Assembly (NCBI GenBank): GCA_019096065.1
Contig: JAGUCH010000002.1
Span: 9,870,501 to 9,934,500 of the forward strand
Direction of reading: 5' to 3'
Length of the DNA stretch: 64,000 bases
Source: Paracyclopina nana
Taxonomy: Eukaryota; Arthropoda; Copepoda; Cyclopoida; Cyclopettidae
A model generated the notes under the pieces. That model saw only the letters and a list, made by a program, of their open reading frames with translations. It was not told the DNA's origin and ran no database searches. This document shows, piece after piece, positions 30,151 to 41,800 of this stretch. The translations under genes were made by a program, and so were the position numbers. Position 1 is the stretch's first letter. The number at the start of each line of letters is the position of its first letter.

Positions 30151-31620
30151 TCAGTTATTGTATACTCGAATTGTACCGCATGACTTTTGCTCTGCCTCAA
30201 TTACTAATCGATTCAACTCACTAGCATCGTAACCAATGAGCTGTTTGAGGTCGCACACAAACTTGTAGACGAATCGCTTGCCGTGAACCTTGCAGATCAT
30301 GTCTCCGTCATAATAATACCGTAGGGCTCTGCTTAATTTCTCGTAATTCATGTTGGGCTTGTTCTTCCTTGAGCCCCACAGCTGGGCAACAGTCTCTGGG
30401 TTTTCAAGCTTGAATTCACCATCGTCTCCAACCCAATGGATGACATCTCGATGGTTTTTGTCAGTCAGGAGCTCGAGCAAAAATTGCCAAAGTTGCACCT
30501 GGCCATTGTTGCCAGTCCTATTGCCAGGTGATGACTCTGACATGACTGAGAACTTGGCGGCTCCCAACCGAACGGGAGGCTTCTTATGCGTTTTTCTCTC
30601 AATGGCTGCACCAGCCTTGATTTGGTCAATATTCTTCGAACCTTTGAAGGCATTCAAATTGCTACCGTCTCTCTGTATGACGGCAACGAATTTACATTTT
30701 CGTAGTAGCTCTAAATGAGTCCACAAAATGTCTCCAGGGTCTTGCTTAACTTTGCTCTTAAAGTCATCATGGCTCATGGCACAAAGTTCTCTTCCATCAA
30801 TTTCCCAGTCATGTGACTTGATTTTTGAGTCAGGGAATTCGCTTTGCGCCCAAGTTAACCAGTGAGCAACATGCAGTCTTTCCCATTGCAATGGATCAGT
30901 TGGGAATCGAAGGCGTTTCTGCTCCTCTCTAAATTCTGTAGACACAGCCCACCTGGTGACACTATCAGGTGCCGGGGAGGGCTTTGCAACGACCGTTCTT
31001 TGTTCTTTCTTTATTTTTGGTTGAGATTTGGAAGGCCGATCTTCCGCAACAGCAGAAGAGTGACGACGTTTCCTCTTGCTGGACGGTGGCTCTGTTGCCG
31101 GCTCAACATCGTCTTCAGGCTTAAGCACATCGACGATGTTAATCTTCCCATTTGTGACTTCCATTTTGATTTGAACCAAGCCCTCGCCTTGAATGCACTG
31201 GTCAACCAGGGTCATTTCGTCGGATAGCATTTGAGCATCCTGAAGCCAAAAGTCATACATTCGAAGGCTGAAACCCATCCTCTTTTCAAGCTTCTTTCTC
31301 AGACTCCCAAGCGGCTCTCGTATATCAATCAGCTCTGACACGACGTTGTCATCGATGTCACCATCAACATCGACCTCAATGTCCTCATCATCTTCGTCGT
31401 CGTCGTCGTCATCGTCCTCATCCTCACTGGAATCGATGATGGCGCTACTTCCATCATCGAGCGAGCTGGAGCGCCGTCGAAAATCGGCTTCATTGGCGCC
31501 AACCACTTCTTCCTGAGAAGCAAGGTCAGATATGACACAAAATGATCGTGATGGCCTTCTGTGCGTTCTTACCTGACCACCAATGTCCCCGGAGATGAGC
31601 TCGTGTTCGTGCGTGGCCAT
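30151..31620 (-). CDS. GABPA: GABPA-type ETS transcription factor
   Basis: Exons 31620-31573 and 31512-30151 on the minus strand, 469 residues. The 60-nt intron at 31513-31572 (GTAAGA...TTCTCAG) has no in-frame stop, so reading through would add 20 residues. Domains in order: an acidic run; an OST ubiquitin-like domain ([20 protein letters not shown]); a Pointed/SAM domain ([29 protein letters not shown]); and a C-terminal ETS domain ([39 protein letters not shown]). OST plus PNT plus ETS identifies GABP-alpha (Drosophila Elg). It pairs with the ankyrin GABP-beta and drives nuclear genes for mitochondrial function; GABP-beta is not in this window. Confidence 0.95.
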   Translation of the reverse strand: MATHEHELISGDIGGQVRTHRRPSRSFCVISDLASQEEVVGANEADFRRRSSSLDDGSSAIIDSSEDEDDDDDDDEDDEDIEVDVDGDIDDNVVSELIDIREPLGSLRKKLEKRMGFSLRMYDFWLQDAQMLSDEMTLVDQCIQGEGLVQIKMEVTNGKINIVDVLKPEDDVEPATEPPSSKRKRRHSSAVAEDRPSKSQPKIKKEQRTVVAKPSPAPDSVTRWAVSTEFREEQKRLRFPTDPLQWERLHVAHWLTWAQSEFPDSKIKSHDWEIDGRELCAMSHDDFKSKVKQDPGDILWTHLELLRKCKFVAVIQRDGSNLNAFKGSKNIDQIKAGAAIERKTHKKPPVRLGAAKFSVMSESSPGNRTGNNGQVQLWQFLLELLTDKNHRDVIHWVGDDGEFKLENPETVAQLWGSRKNKPNMNYEKLSRALRYYYDGDMICKVHGKRFVYKFVCDLKQLIGYDASELNRLVIEAEQKSCGTIRVYNN

Positions 31621-31826
31621 AGTTGAAAAATGGGCGAATTTTTCAGCTAAGAAACTGTCAAACTATCCCCAAGTGTCAAAATCCCAAGTCCATTCACTTT
31701 GTTTACTTGCCAGTCAAGACGGGATCGAAAGAGTACAAGCTCAAATTGAACATCATTTTTCCATGAAAATAGGAGTAAAAACAAAGGTTGCGCAGAAAAA
31801 AAAATATTTTAGCGAATAATTAAGTC

Positions 31827-32045
31827 ATGGAAGAATATTTATCTTTGCTTAAAGTGGCTAGATTAGGTAAATACTTTAGCAAAGCGAAAGATTTAAGTAG
31901 CCCAAATTTGTTCTCTCGTCCTCCCGCAAGCACCCATCTGAAATTAAAAGGTGCATCCCCATCTCTGAGACGTGCATATCAGCAATTAGGTATCATTATT
32001 CTATTTTTTCTTCGATCAATCAATATTATGCATACATACTTTTAA
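31827..32045 (+). CDS. Possible small ORF or first exon, unrecognised
   Basis: ATG 31827 opens 72 codons in a position divergent from GABPA (206 bp). The first 54 residues are basic and helix-prone (EEYLSLLKVARLGKYFSKAK). A possible donor AG/GTATCA at 31988 would make it exon 1 of a longer gene, but no convincing next exon was found. If unspliced it ends in a hydrophobic stretch and overlaps the 3' end of the TFIIA-like gene on the other strand by 20 bp. No family was recognised; it may be chance. Confidence 0.25.
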   Translation: MEEYLSLLKVARLGKYFSKAKDLSSPNLFSRPPASTHLKLKGASPSLRRAYQQLGIIILFFLRSINIMHTYF

Positions 32046-32940
32046 ATGAGAGTGACTTGGGTAGAGATGATCTGACCAAAGAAGCCGACGCAGCCTCTTT
32101 CACGCTTCTATCTTCTCTGCTTGCCATAGGAAGGCTGTATGTAAACTTGATGTTGGTCTTCTTGCAGCCAGAGTCAAATTCTTTGCTGTAGTATTTCAGC
32201 TTTGTGTGCATGTTGCGGGTCATCTCGCGAGCCGGCGAGAACATGGCAGATTGTCTGAACCGGTTAAGCATGGGCGCATCTTCCACATTGGCATCGGCCT
32301 CATCGGCCTCAATGTGCTTGGCTTCGGTCTCGGCTGCGGTTTCTTGCATTGGCAGCAATGCCAAGAACTCGACTCTAGGATTGGCATTGAATTGGTGGGA
32401 GTCTTCCACTAAACATTTTTTCAAGGTGGGATGGTAGATGACACCCGTCATGATTTTTGGAAATGGACTACTGCAAGTAATGACAGCTTCAGCCACGTGC
32501 TCTACCAAAACTTTGACATTGTAGTCGTTCAGTTTGTTGTAGAACCTGCTCTCCATGCCCTTTGTCACGGTAGCAGGCCTTGGGCGAACCCTTGATTGGT
32601 ATCCGTACCAATTAGCTCTGGCATCAAACTCTTGCACTCGCCTGGGATGAAAGTGCTGATAAAACCAGACATCTCGCAAAAACACGTGGTAAGTGCAATC
32701 GTATTTTCGGTAGCCCGCAACTTGGCCCTCGAATGAAAACTCACTGGAGGATCCGTAGGTGTCAGCGATGCATTTTCTCACGGAGTAGTCGAATTGATTG
32801 ACCACCATGACAGCTTGCTCCTCCGTGATGAAGTCTTCGTCGAGCATTTCACGGAGAGCTTCGAACATTGCGGTGCCAACCGCAGTTCCACGATATGTGA
32901 GGTAACTTTTGGAGAGGACTCGCTCAATGTGGACACTCAT
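32026..32940 (-). CDS. TFIIA-gamma-like protein with a long C-terminal extension
   Basis: A single open frame of 304 residues from ATG 32940 (an in-frame GTG lies 11 codons upstream). Residues about 12-105 match the TFIIA small subunit: the helical part (YRGTAVGTAMFEALREML, VMVVNQFDYSVRKCIAD) and the beta part (FEGQVAGYRKYDCTYHVFL). TFIIA-gamma normally ends soon after this, near 110 residues. Here about 200 more residues follow without a recognised domain, including NKLNDYNVKVLVEHVAEAV and a basic C-terminus. Sequence divergence and the missing introns suggest a specialised paralogue, possibly a retrocopy, though other genes here also have few introns. It could act as a tissue-specific basal factor; that is inference. 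Confidence 0.75.
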   Translation of the reverse strand: MSVHIERVLSKSYLTYRGTAVGTAMFEALREMLDEDFITEEQAVMVVNQFDYSVRKCIADTYGSSSEFSFEGQVAGYRKYDCTYHVFLRDVWFYQHFHPRRVQEFDARANWYGYQSRVRPRPATVTKGMESRFYNKLNDYNVKVLVEHVAEAVITCSSPFPKIMTGVIYHPTLKKCLVEDSHQFNANPRVEFLALLPMQETAAETEAKHIEADEADANVEDAPMLNRFRQSAMFSPAREMTRNMHTKLKYYSKEFDSGCKKTNIKFTYSLPMASREDRSVKEAASASLVRSSLPKSLSFKSMYA

Positions 32941-33126
32941 GTTGGTAATGGAAAGGCTCAAAAGCCTTCGCACAAAGTATGACTGACTGACATGACAGAC
33001 TTGAACACAAATGTCAGCTTAGTCAGCTTAACTCAGCTGAGCTGAATTGCCCATAGCTGAGCGCAGAAATTGAAACCTGTAGTGGCTCTCAGCATGAGTG
33101 CATGACTGATCTTGAATTATTAGGCT

Positions 33127-33640
33127 CCCGACCACCTTTTCGGCCCAAAACGACCACTTTTGCGACCACAATTTTTCAGACCATTTAAAAAACGACCACT
33201 TTTCCGACCACCTAACAAAAATGGCAGAAACTCACCCAATTTATGCATAAAATGTCTCTTTCTTTCATCTTTTTAAGCAATGTTTGCCGTAAAAAATTAG
33301 TCACTTAAAAGATGTTCCATGAAATTGGAATTATTATTTTGGTGTCCAAGCACTGAGCCAAAAGTAGCCTGATTCTTCTTTTAAAAGCTGTTGTTCATCC
33401 AAGTGAAGCTTTGGCTTTATATTTCTATTGAGATCAAGCTTTTTTGCCAGCTTTATCTATCTCAGATCGTTTCCATAAGGAAAAATGTGCATGTGAAAAT
33501 TGTAATTGTGCCCTATTTTTGCTAAAAGTGCCTATTTTAGTAAGATTTGGTCATTTTCAAAAATGACCACTTTTCCGACCACCAAATTTCTTTCCGACCA
33601 AAGCAAGCCAAAAACAACCACTTCGGTCGTTTCCGATCAC
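33127..33640. repeat. Dispersed direct repeats of a CGACCAC(N)CGACCACC unit
   Basis: The unit CGACCACTTTTCCGACCACC at 33193-33212 recurs almost perfectly at 33564-33584. Shorter or degenerate forms lie at 33129, 33151, about 33593 and about 33616. All are in the same orientation, in two clusters about 340 bp apart. Same-strand copies argue against plain terminal inverted repeats. It could be a degenerate satellite, a nonautonomous element with subterminal repeats, or a binding-site cluster. Confidence 0.5.
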
Positions 33641-33734
33641 CGTTGATAACTCTGTCAATACCGCACACTAAAGCTACGCAACGTAAAGTACTAATTCCGC
33701 AGTCCGCACACAGCCTAAAAGTCCAGCTGTAAAT

Positions 33735-33931
33735 TGTTGAAAAATGTCCGACATCTTCTGTGTTTGCTGGGCTCCATCATTTTGTCCGACAGATTTGGTA
33801 TTGACTGACATAATCTTAGCGTCGAGTGCGTTTTCTGTCCGACGCATTTTTTATAGTTGCAAAATGACCGACATATTTTTGGTGACGGATCCGTATTTTG
33901 ACCTGCTCATTTGGTATAGTTGCAAAATGAA
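33735..33931. repeat. Imperfect tandem repeat
   Basis: TATAGTTGCAAAATGA occurs at 33852 and again at 33915 (63-bp spacing), each followed by related (C)CGACAnA-type sequence. A more diverged relative (GTTGAAAAATGTCCGACAT) starts near 33735. This is probably a decayed local duplication. Confidence 0.45.
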
Positions 33932-35136
33932 AGACAAATATAGCAACGATCATATCAGCCTCCACTCTTACTTGACCTCTTGATTTAGTTAAATGATGTT
34001 TTGAGCTAATTCAAGTGCATGTTGGGAACTTTCATCAAACAAAGGCCAGAGGCTATTGCGGCAAAAATAAATTATAAGACTTTTAAAAGACGGGTCAATT
34101 TTTTTCATTTTGCTTTGGGGGCTTAATGAACTATCAAGCGAAACAGGCATAAGAAAATTGTATAAAGGCTCTAAAAAATGTTCTGTAAAATTACCTAAAG
34201 GAAAGTGTTTTGTCGAGCAAGTGACGGAGCAACTCAATCAATGCGTTTATTTTAGGCCAGTGTGACCCATCATGACTTGGATTTCCTCAACTTAGATGAA
34301 ATATAGTAATCATATTCGTAAAAGTAGCAATATTTCATTATTGAAAGACTTTCATTCTGAGAATTCGCATTTTTAATTTTTGTGCTCAAACAAAAGGGCA
34401 ATGATTTTGAAAATAGCTTTAGTGTCAGAGAAAGTTGGTGCTTTTGGGCCTCTTGTTTGAGTTCAGTTCTATTAACTCTAATTATAGAAACCGGTCAACT
34501 GCTCTCACGCGCTGATGGCGTCGCGTTGGCTTCGTGCCTTTTGCCCCTGACCATTCCTACTATAGATCATCTTGGACCATTCATGGTACCAGCAGTGGGA
34601 AAGGTACCAGTGACACTGACTTGAAGGCATATCTAACCCAAGACAAAAAATCACCTGGAAAACATACATTTATGAAAGCTTATGTCCCTAGGGTTCATTT
34701 GATACAAAAAATCCTGGCCCACCCCTACTCATAAAATAAATTCTATAAAAACCTGTTTCTCTGTTTTGGGACATTTTTCGGGCGTACTGAATATCATTGA
34801 CACCATTTAACATTTTTGAGATCTAACTTTTTTGACTTAGTTGTAAAATCGCAAGTGTGAACAGGAAATGAGACAAAGGCTTGCAAAACATGCAAATCTG
34901 GAAGCTTGTCTTCGAATTCTGCATTCTCGAAGTTGGGGATCAGCTAAGGGTTTCAGGCCTTTCATTGACAAGATTTTTCAAAGGAAAGTGATCAGAAATT
35001 CCTTTTTCTTCCAGTATTTGGATTTCATATTGTACAACACTTTCGCTTGCACCAGATCAAGTACATTTCCAGCTCTATGGGTTGGGTCTCTGACAAGTTG
35101 GTTTTAGAATATCTCCATATTTAGTGACTGACATAA

Positions 35137-35957
35137 ATGTTGTCGAGGTTGGGTGTTTTTAGGATTGGGCCTGGTTTCCAAGCCGTCGTCGACTTTATTT
35201 ACAATTTACGTAGCGTGAAAGCTTTACAAAAGGAAAAGTTCGAGTCAGCTGAACTTAAGTTGGATCGATCTTGTACTTTTAATCATTCTTCTCTAACTGC
35301 AGCAATGGCACCGATTGAGGTAGCATTTCCTTTATCATCGCTTGTTTTCTCCATTTCTGTTTTCATTGTATTTGTTAAGGTTGGCAATGAAGTTCCCAAT
35401 GTGGACGTGTTTGAGGGAGCTCCTGACAAGAAAGTCAATCTGAGGGAAGCTACTCAAAGTGGCAAGTTTGTCATCTTTGGTGTCCCTGGAGCTTTTACGC
35501 CAGGATGCTCTAAAACTCATTTGCCAGGTATGCTTATTAAAAGTCCAACTAAAAATGGCACAAACTTCGTGCTGTCATTGTAGGCTACGTCAAAATGGCC
35601 GACACTCTGAAGGGAAAAGGAGTCTCGGAGATTTTCTGCTTGTCGGTCAATGACCCTTTTGTCATGGCAGCATGGGGAGAGAATCAGGTATTCAATTTTT
35701 GATTAGTTGTCATTTTTAAAACTAGCCTAAATACTCTTGATGTGCCAAAGGAAGCCACTGGCAAAGTACGCATGATGGCTGACACGTGTGGTGAGTTTAC
35801 TAAAGCCGCTGGTTTGGAGCTCGACCTTTCCGCTGTCCTCGGCAGCGTTCGTTGCAAGAGGTTCTCCATGCTGGTGGAGGATGGTAAAGTGTCCAAGATG
35901 CTTGTGGAGCCTGATGGCACCGGGCTGACTTGTTCACTAGCCGAAAACCTGTTTTAA
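35137..35957 (+). CDS. PRDX5: Peroxiredoxin-5, mitochondrial (and cytosolic) form
   Basis: Exons 35137-35319, 35380-35527, 35584-35687 and 35751-35957 encode 213 residues (human 214). The long form starts at ATG 35137 with a presequence-like N-terminus ([13 protein letters not shown]) of 56 residues. The internal ATG 35305 begins MAPIE, exactly where human PRDX5's short form begins (MAPIK), so dual targeting by alternative starts is likely. The peroxidatic Cys sits in [15 protein letters not shown] (about C104) and the resolving Cys in DGTGLTCSL (about C206), typical of atypical 2-Cys peroxiredoxins that reduce H2O2, alkyl hydroperoxides and peroxynitrite. [17 protein letters not shown] closes the protein. 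AATAAA at 35980-35985 follows 23 bp after the stop. Confidence 0.95.
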
Positions 35958-38891
35958 TAATGCTGATCATCATGAGGAAAATAAAAGTCAGTATTATGTA
36001 GACAAACATGCGTTGAACTACCCCATTAGAAGAGATAAGACATTGGATGAGGTCCATAAAGCAAGTTGCATTTCTTATACTTCTCTTGTAATGCGAGAGA
36101 TGGCGCTGTAGCCTTGTGGAAAGGGAAGTTGGAGGAAGCGCCATCTAGCGACCAATTGCAGCATTTTGCCGACAATGGCCTAGAATTTGAGGAGGCGCAA
36201 ATAATAACAGCTTTACTGTCTGAAAGCTGGAAATTGCGTCGATCCTGATCCACAATTATGAAGCATGAAAATAGGCTCAATCTGGCATAATTTGATGATT
36301 GAGGAGCACATGGCTAGGATGAAGAAATCTCTAGCTACCGTTTGGTAGGCATGTGCTCTAGCACGCCACCAAGCACGCTCGATCTGATGCAATCGCGCAC
36401 GATGGAACGAAAAAAATCGGAGGCATTTTGTCTCACACAAATTTGTATTTTTGCCTTTTTGAACACATCTCATATATCTTGTCAAAAAGGTGGAGAGGCA
36501 GCAATTATATGCAAATAATCATCGAACTCCAACATTACAATGATTAGATCAAAGTGTGTGTATGTGTGTGTGCGGTTAAATAGGTTTTTTTTCCATCATA
36601 ATGTGTTCATTGTTTATGTGTGATCCATAAAGTATATAATTTCATCAATAATTCTTCATCTTTCGTACACCCACAAAAGTCCGTGTCTAAGAAGTAAGTA
36701 TGTACTGTGTGTGAGAGAGAGAGGGGGGAAAACAAACAGGTGAATAGTGGAACCGTCCTCGAAGCAAATTAATCGTCGTAGTACTGGGTCGTTACTTAGT
36801 GGAGGGAAATATTTTCATCAGTCAAATATCTCATTCATGCTGCGCGAAGGATTGGTCGTTCGTTACAGATTGAGAAGGGCCTAAAAATTTCACCAACTAA
36901 TACAATACAGAAGTGACTAACTAAACACAATATAATAGTAATAATAATAATGGTTAGATCGGCGTGTTCGCGAGACAAACTCCGGGCATCCATAAAAAAG
37001 AGATTATAGTAGAAGAAGGGTGGGATAGTTTGCAAAAAATGATTAAAATACAAAACATTCGCGACACTCACTCTTAATATCGGCAGTCACACTAATGCCC
37101 ATTTATCCCTAAGCGGCGTTGTGCCCAGTGAAAAGAAACCTCTGGACAGACGGAGAGAAGGCTGGTTTTTTATGTAGAGGCTCTTTTTTCACGTGGGCTC
37201 GCGCTGGAATGTTTGTCTGTCAGTGAGAGAAAAAAGGAAAAGGGGGAGACGATGCCAGGAGTGACTCTTATTTTTTACCATTACCACGATTCCCGACTTC
37301 CAAGGCCCGATTTAGCATGAATCCTCAACGCGACTCCCCACGGGGGAACCTGGTAGTTCTTTCGTTTCTACACAATAACAAAGTAGAGCAAGAAGCAACT
37401 CAAATAGAATATAGGGGAGGGTGGTGGGTCTTGACTGGCAGCAATTTTGTAGTAGTAACTTGGTGAAAGACTCGCTTGCAAGGCCTTTTTTATGATGCAA
37501 CCTTGAGATTTTTGGCTTTCGCAAATTTCCAAGAGGCTGCGGCCCGTGTAGTTGTAGTGTAACCAAAGAGAAAACTGGTTTGTAGGCATAAAGGGAGGGG
37601 TATACTCTGTTAAAATTACTTCTTGGTGCTAATAATTTTTCTATTTGCCAACGCACCTTGGTTCACGCTGTCTCGCACTCGCCCGCACACTTATTTTCAC
37701 ATTGTGTTTTTTGGAGTTCTGATACAAGTGTGATCTAGCATTTGAAACATTATTGATAGTATATGTACACATCATTGATATAGTAGTAGTATTGTAGAAG
37801 CTTTATAAATGTTTTTCACCGGGACTTTCATCCTCTAATTGCTGTGGGCCACAGCATGAAATAGTATAATATTAAAGACAGTCTGGATAATAATTATTCA
37901 TACTCTCTCGCTCTTCTTATTACGGAGGGCAATATATATGTACGTTGTGTGTATGTGTATGTGTGTGTGTGTGTGTGTATAAGTGTGAGTACGACGGTTT
38001 ACGTTTTCTTTTCTATTTGTAGTAGAAGTGGAAGTTGAAGGGAGGGCCTATCACTCATTCTTCATAATTTCTATGTACATGTACGATGATTATTCCATAA
38101 CACAGTTGATTATTCGTCTTCTTAAATCTTCATGCATCTCATTTCGAATTTCGCGGACGCACTCCGGAGCAATTGAACTTCTATCACTTCGCCAGCCATC
38201 ATCTATGCTTTTTTTCTCAAGGTGGGTATAGTTGTTGTAGTTACGGTTGGAAGAAAGGACTCATTCGCACTCAATTATCGTACTTTAAATCAGTGATCAA
38301 TTCAGGGCCAGTGTCTCGTGAATTCTTGCGAAGAAGACGACAACGACAGTGGTTTTACTCATTATAAAAAAGACATGTCTGACTTAGAAAATCTCATCTC
38401 CTCATTGATTTGGTTTCCTTTTAGTGTACATCGTAGAAATAAGTTATGCTGTTCAAAAATTCATTCAGTCTTCGCTCATTCAGACACCGCGTTAAACGGG
38501 GGGGTTGGTGGGAGGATGGGCAACAATTGTTCATGAGATAGATGACGATAAACTCTGAAATCGTGTCAACACATCTTCTTCGATGAGGGGGAAATGGCGC
38601 AGAAAGAGTAGTCTCGGTGATGACCGTTTGCCAGTCTGCAGCAGCTCAGACGACGACGACGACGACGATGATGATCCCTTCACCACGGTAAACGTATTCA
38701 TAATAAATAATTGCTGCTGGGTCATCAATTGCTGATCCGGAGTCCTGCACTACATGTAGTTCTGGATGAAACTCACTCGTTGCCGCACTGCAATCTCTCC
38801 ACGATGATTTATTAGTAGAAGGACGACTAGATAAGGTGGTCCTACAGCCTTTTGCCACCACCGGCCACGATGATCGCTGCTGTTACTTCCA
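35958..38891. other. Region downstream of PRDX5 and ftz-f1, probably long ftz-f1 3' UTR
   Basis: 2.9 kb with no supported coding sequence. It contains simple repeats: GT-rich runs near 36550 and 37944-37985, an (AG)n run near 36710, and short ATA runs near 36930. The ftz-f1 stop is at 38892, so much of this is plausibly its 3' UTR; no unambiguous polyadenylation signal was fixed. Confidence 0.4.
37944..37985. repeat. (GT)n microsatellite
   Basis: GTGTGTATGTGTATG followed by an uninterrupted GT run of about 18 bp; simple dinucleotide repeat. Confidence 0.85.
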
Positions 38892-41800
38892 TCAGTGATT
38901 TTTACTGACCACGTCGTTTCGCTTGGCAAGCAGCATCTCCATAAGGAGCGTGTGGTGGGGAGCGTGACCTTGCATATGCTTGAAGTAGAGGAAGTCCTCT
39001 CCGCGCTGCGCCATCTCCCTCAGGTCGGGCAAGAGGCTCAGCAACTGGTTGAATTTGTCCTACGAGGAGAGGAGAAAGAGGTCAGAACACGGATGCGCTA
39101 AAAAATGCCAATGACTCACCGGAACACTCTGGTAACAGTTGATACAGTATTCGTGTAGGGTTCGTCGCACCTGGTCGTGGCAATCTTGAACATGACTCCG
39201 ATTTCTCAAGGTTCGAACATCTGGAAAGCGGGGGCAAGGATGGTTAGGAAAATGACTCTCATTATGGTCACACAGCTTAAATGTACCTGGATTCAGCAGC
39301 AGAATGAACTTGAGGCAAACGTAATCAGCGCTGTCGAATTTGAGGGTGCTCAGCTTCGTGGTCATCTCGTTGAAGGCATCCGACATGGATGGCACCCCGA
39401 GGAGCGCCAGAGACAGCAGCTCGAACTTTTGCCCGTTGGCCAGGGTGGTCTCGTCTGGAAGGTGGTTGTGCATCCGCTGGTGGATCTGGTCCAGGATCAG
39501 CATTTCGGACCACGAGTTCTCCAACAGCCTCATTTGGTCGTTCACCTAGAAGGGCAGCAGCATAGAGGATCATCAAGTCATGAGCATTTCACAATGATGA
39601 GAGATCGTGGCATGAACAAAGAAAGAAAGAAAGACGGCTAAGCGCATGATGTGGCAATCACCAGGCTGCGCGCGCGCGCGCAGGATCCGACCCAGCTGCT
39701 CGGGCTTCGGGCCACGTCACCTGGTTGGAGCAGCTCAACTAGACCTTGAGACGGCTTGGTAATAACACCAGTTAAAAATCAAGCCGCTCGCTCCCTCGAC
39801 TTGCACCTACCGCAAGCATTTTTTTCTCCCATCATGCGTCCTGCTTGCATGAGCCTCCTCCAAGTTGGCACCACACAAAGGAAAAGTGCCAATATATGTA
39901 GAACTATTGCGCGAACAAAGTGGCAAAAATCTTGTACGAATTGCATGCAGCAGGACACTCGCAAGAAAGCGAAAGGGAAAGCTTCAGCTACAACAGCAAG
40001 GCAGAAAGGGAAAGCCATGCAGAGAGACCTCGACGGCGGTCATCGAACTGCTGTCCTCATTTCGTTTCATCGACCTACTTTTGCTCCTAAGGGAGAGTGA
40101 CTGCAGCGAATCACTCTCACTAGTAGTTGTAGTAGTTTTCTGCTATTATTTGTCCTGAGCAAGTTGTCCCGCTTATCTGGAACGAAAAAAGACAACCTCC
40201 TCTGCAGCAGCCATGAGAAAATTCTCACAAAGCTAAAATGCTGCTGCTGCCATGCTAAATCAAGTGGATTTTCAAGTAGCTTTTGACGAGAAGACATTGT
40301 AGCTTTTCATAGCTGACGAAAAAAATCGAGAGGGAAAAATATATCTGCTGTAATAATGTGCATGTGCTTTGCCGAAAAAAGCAACTACGTAATAGAGCGC
40401 TAGACGAGACGCATGAGGAGTACTGGGAAAAGCTTGAACTCGTCTGAGGGCATTCACTTTCGCTCTCAATCCGAGGCTGAACTGCAGTAGCCCAAGCCCA
40501 TGCAGTCCATGCAGAGAAAAACTAGGTCGCGAGGACATTGACCGACAACAAGGCCCGACCTCGCGCAACCTTATCACATCGGCTTTCCCGCTTTAGATGC
40601 ATTCACTCTCGCTTGCTAGACGACGAAAGCGAGAGTCAACAAAAAAGGCCAGCCCAACAACCTCCATGCACCTCGGCAGAGGCTTTTGAACCCGAAATAT
40701 CTGGGGCTCTGACATTAATTGAGGCCAGAGTTGAACGAACGAAGCTTCGTTGTCTAAAAAAGGACATTGACTCAATTTTTTTCCTTAAATCCATCATGGC
40801 CTTTATTGAGGCAACTAAGCTAACTATTCTTTTAAGCAACTAGCTTGGAAGACAATTAACCTAGTATTTCATTGCAACGTAATTGCGCCACTGTCGATGG
40901 CGAATATTGGCAGCCTCAATTTTCCGTAATACGCATTCGTATCTTTTGACACCGTTAATGGTGCAAAGAAAAATTGACTTCAATACTGTATCGATATTAG
41001 GCATATTTTTCTGCCAAAATTCGGCCCGATAATCGAGAAGAATTTAAGGCATATTGGGGAAAATCTAGGTAGACACCAATAGCTAACTGCCAATTCGTAG
41101 AAAAAAGTCAGGCATCGGTTGTACTCTAGGAAACGAAATTCACTACATCACCGAATCAATAAAAGCTATATTGTTGTCGACATATCGCCGATTATTGGCC
41201 AAGCAACGTACATTTTCAAAATTTCTCGCTGCCTGGGTCATGAAATTCAAGTTGCGAGCACGCAAGTAGACTCATATATTGAACATGAGCTATGGCAAAA
41301 CGATAGCAAAAGTGTACTATGTAACACAAGTAGCATTATTAGAGGTTATAGGCCTGACCTACTGACCTACATTCGCAAGGGGTGATCACACTCTCTGCTA
41401 TGCTCTCTCTCTCAGCACAGCACAGGGCTTTCCCTTTCTACCATAAAAGTGACAGCTGCGCCCTCTATGCACACGACTGCTACCGATTGACCAGCACATT
41501 TCGACGACCAACATCACAATAGAGTATCTTTTTGAGACGTCTGCGTAGTGCAATGTGCGTTTAAAGTGCCATAACTGCTGCTCACACCACTAATTTTGTT
41601 CCCGACGACGGCGAAATTCTCCCCGCCGCCACACGTAATTCGCAACAAAGGGAATTGTGTGTCTGAATTTCATATTTCTGCTGAGATCACGAAGACGACT
41701 GACTGGTGTCGGTGATGACTGGCGGGAATGGCAGCAAGAAAGTTGGATTGTACGAGTAGTTTATTATGTGGCACGAAAGTAGCTTTCGAGGAGCTGCAGC

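Larger units (their letters stand above)
32941..35136. other. Gene-poor region with two short repeat clusters
   Basis: 2.2 kb without a supported gene. It holds degenerate copies of CGACCACTTTTCCGACCACC (33127-33212 and 33551-33640) and a short tandem duplication around 33735-33931; both are listed separately. The rest is AT-rich unique sequence. Open frames of 60-80 codons here have no family resemblance. Confidence 0.5.

Noticed and set aside
38895-39101. Plus-strand open frame in the last ftz-f1 exon
   Set aside because: It is the shadow of the AF-2-containing exon on the minus strand.
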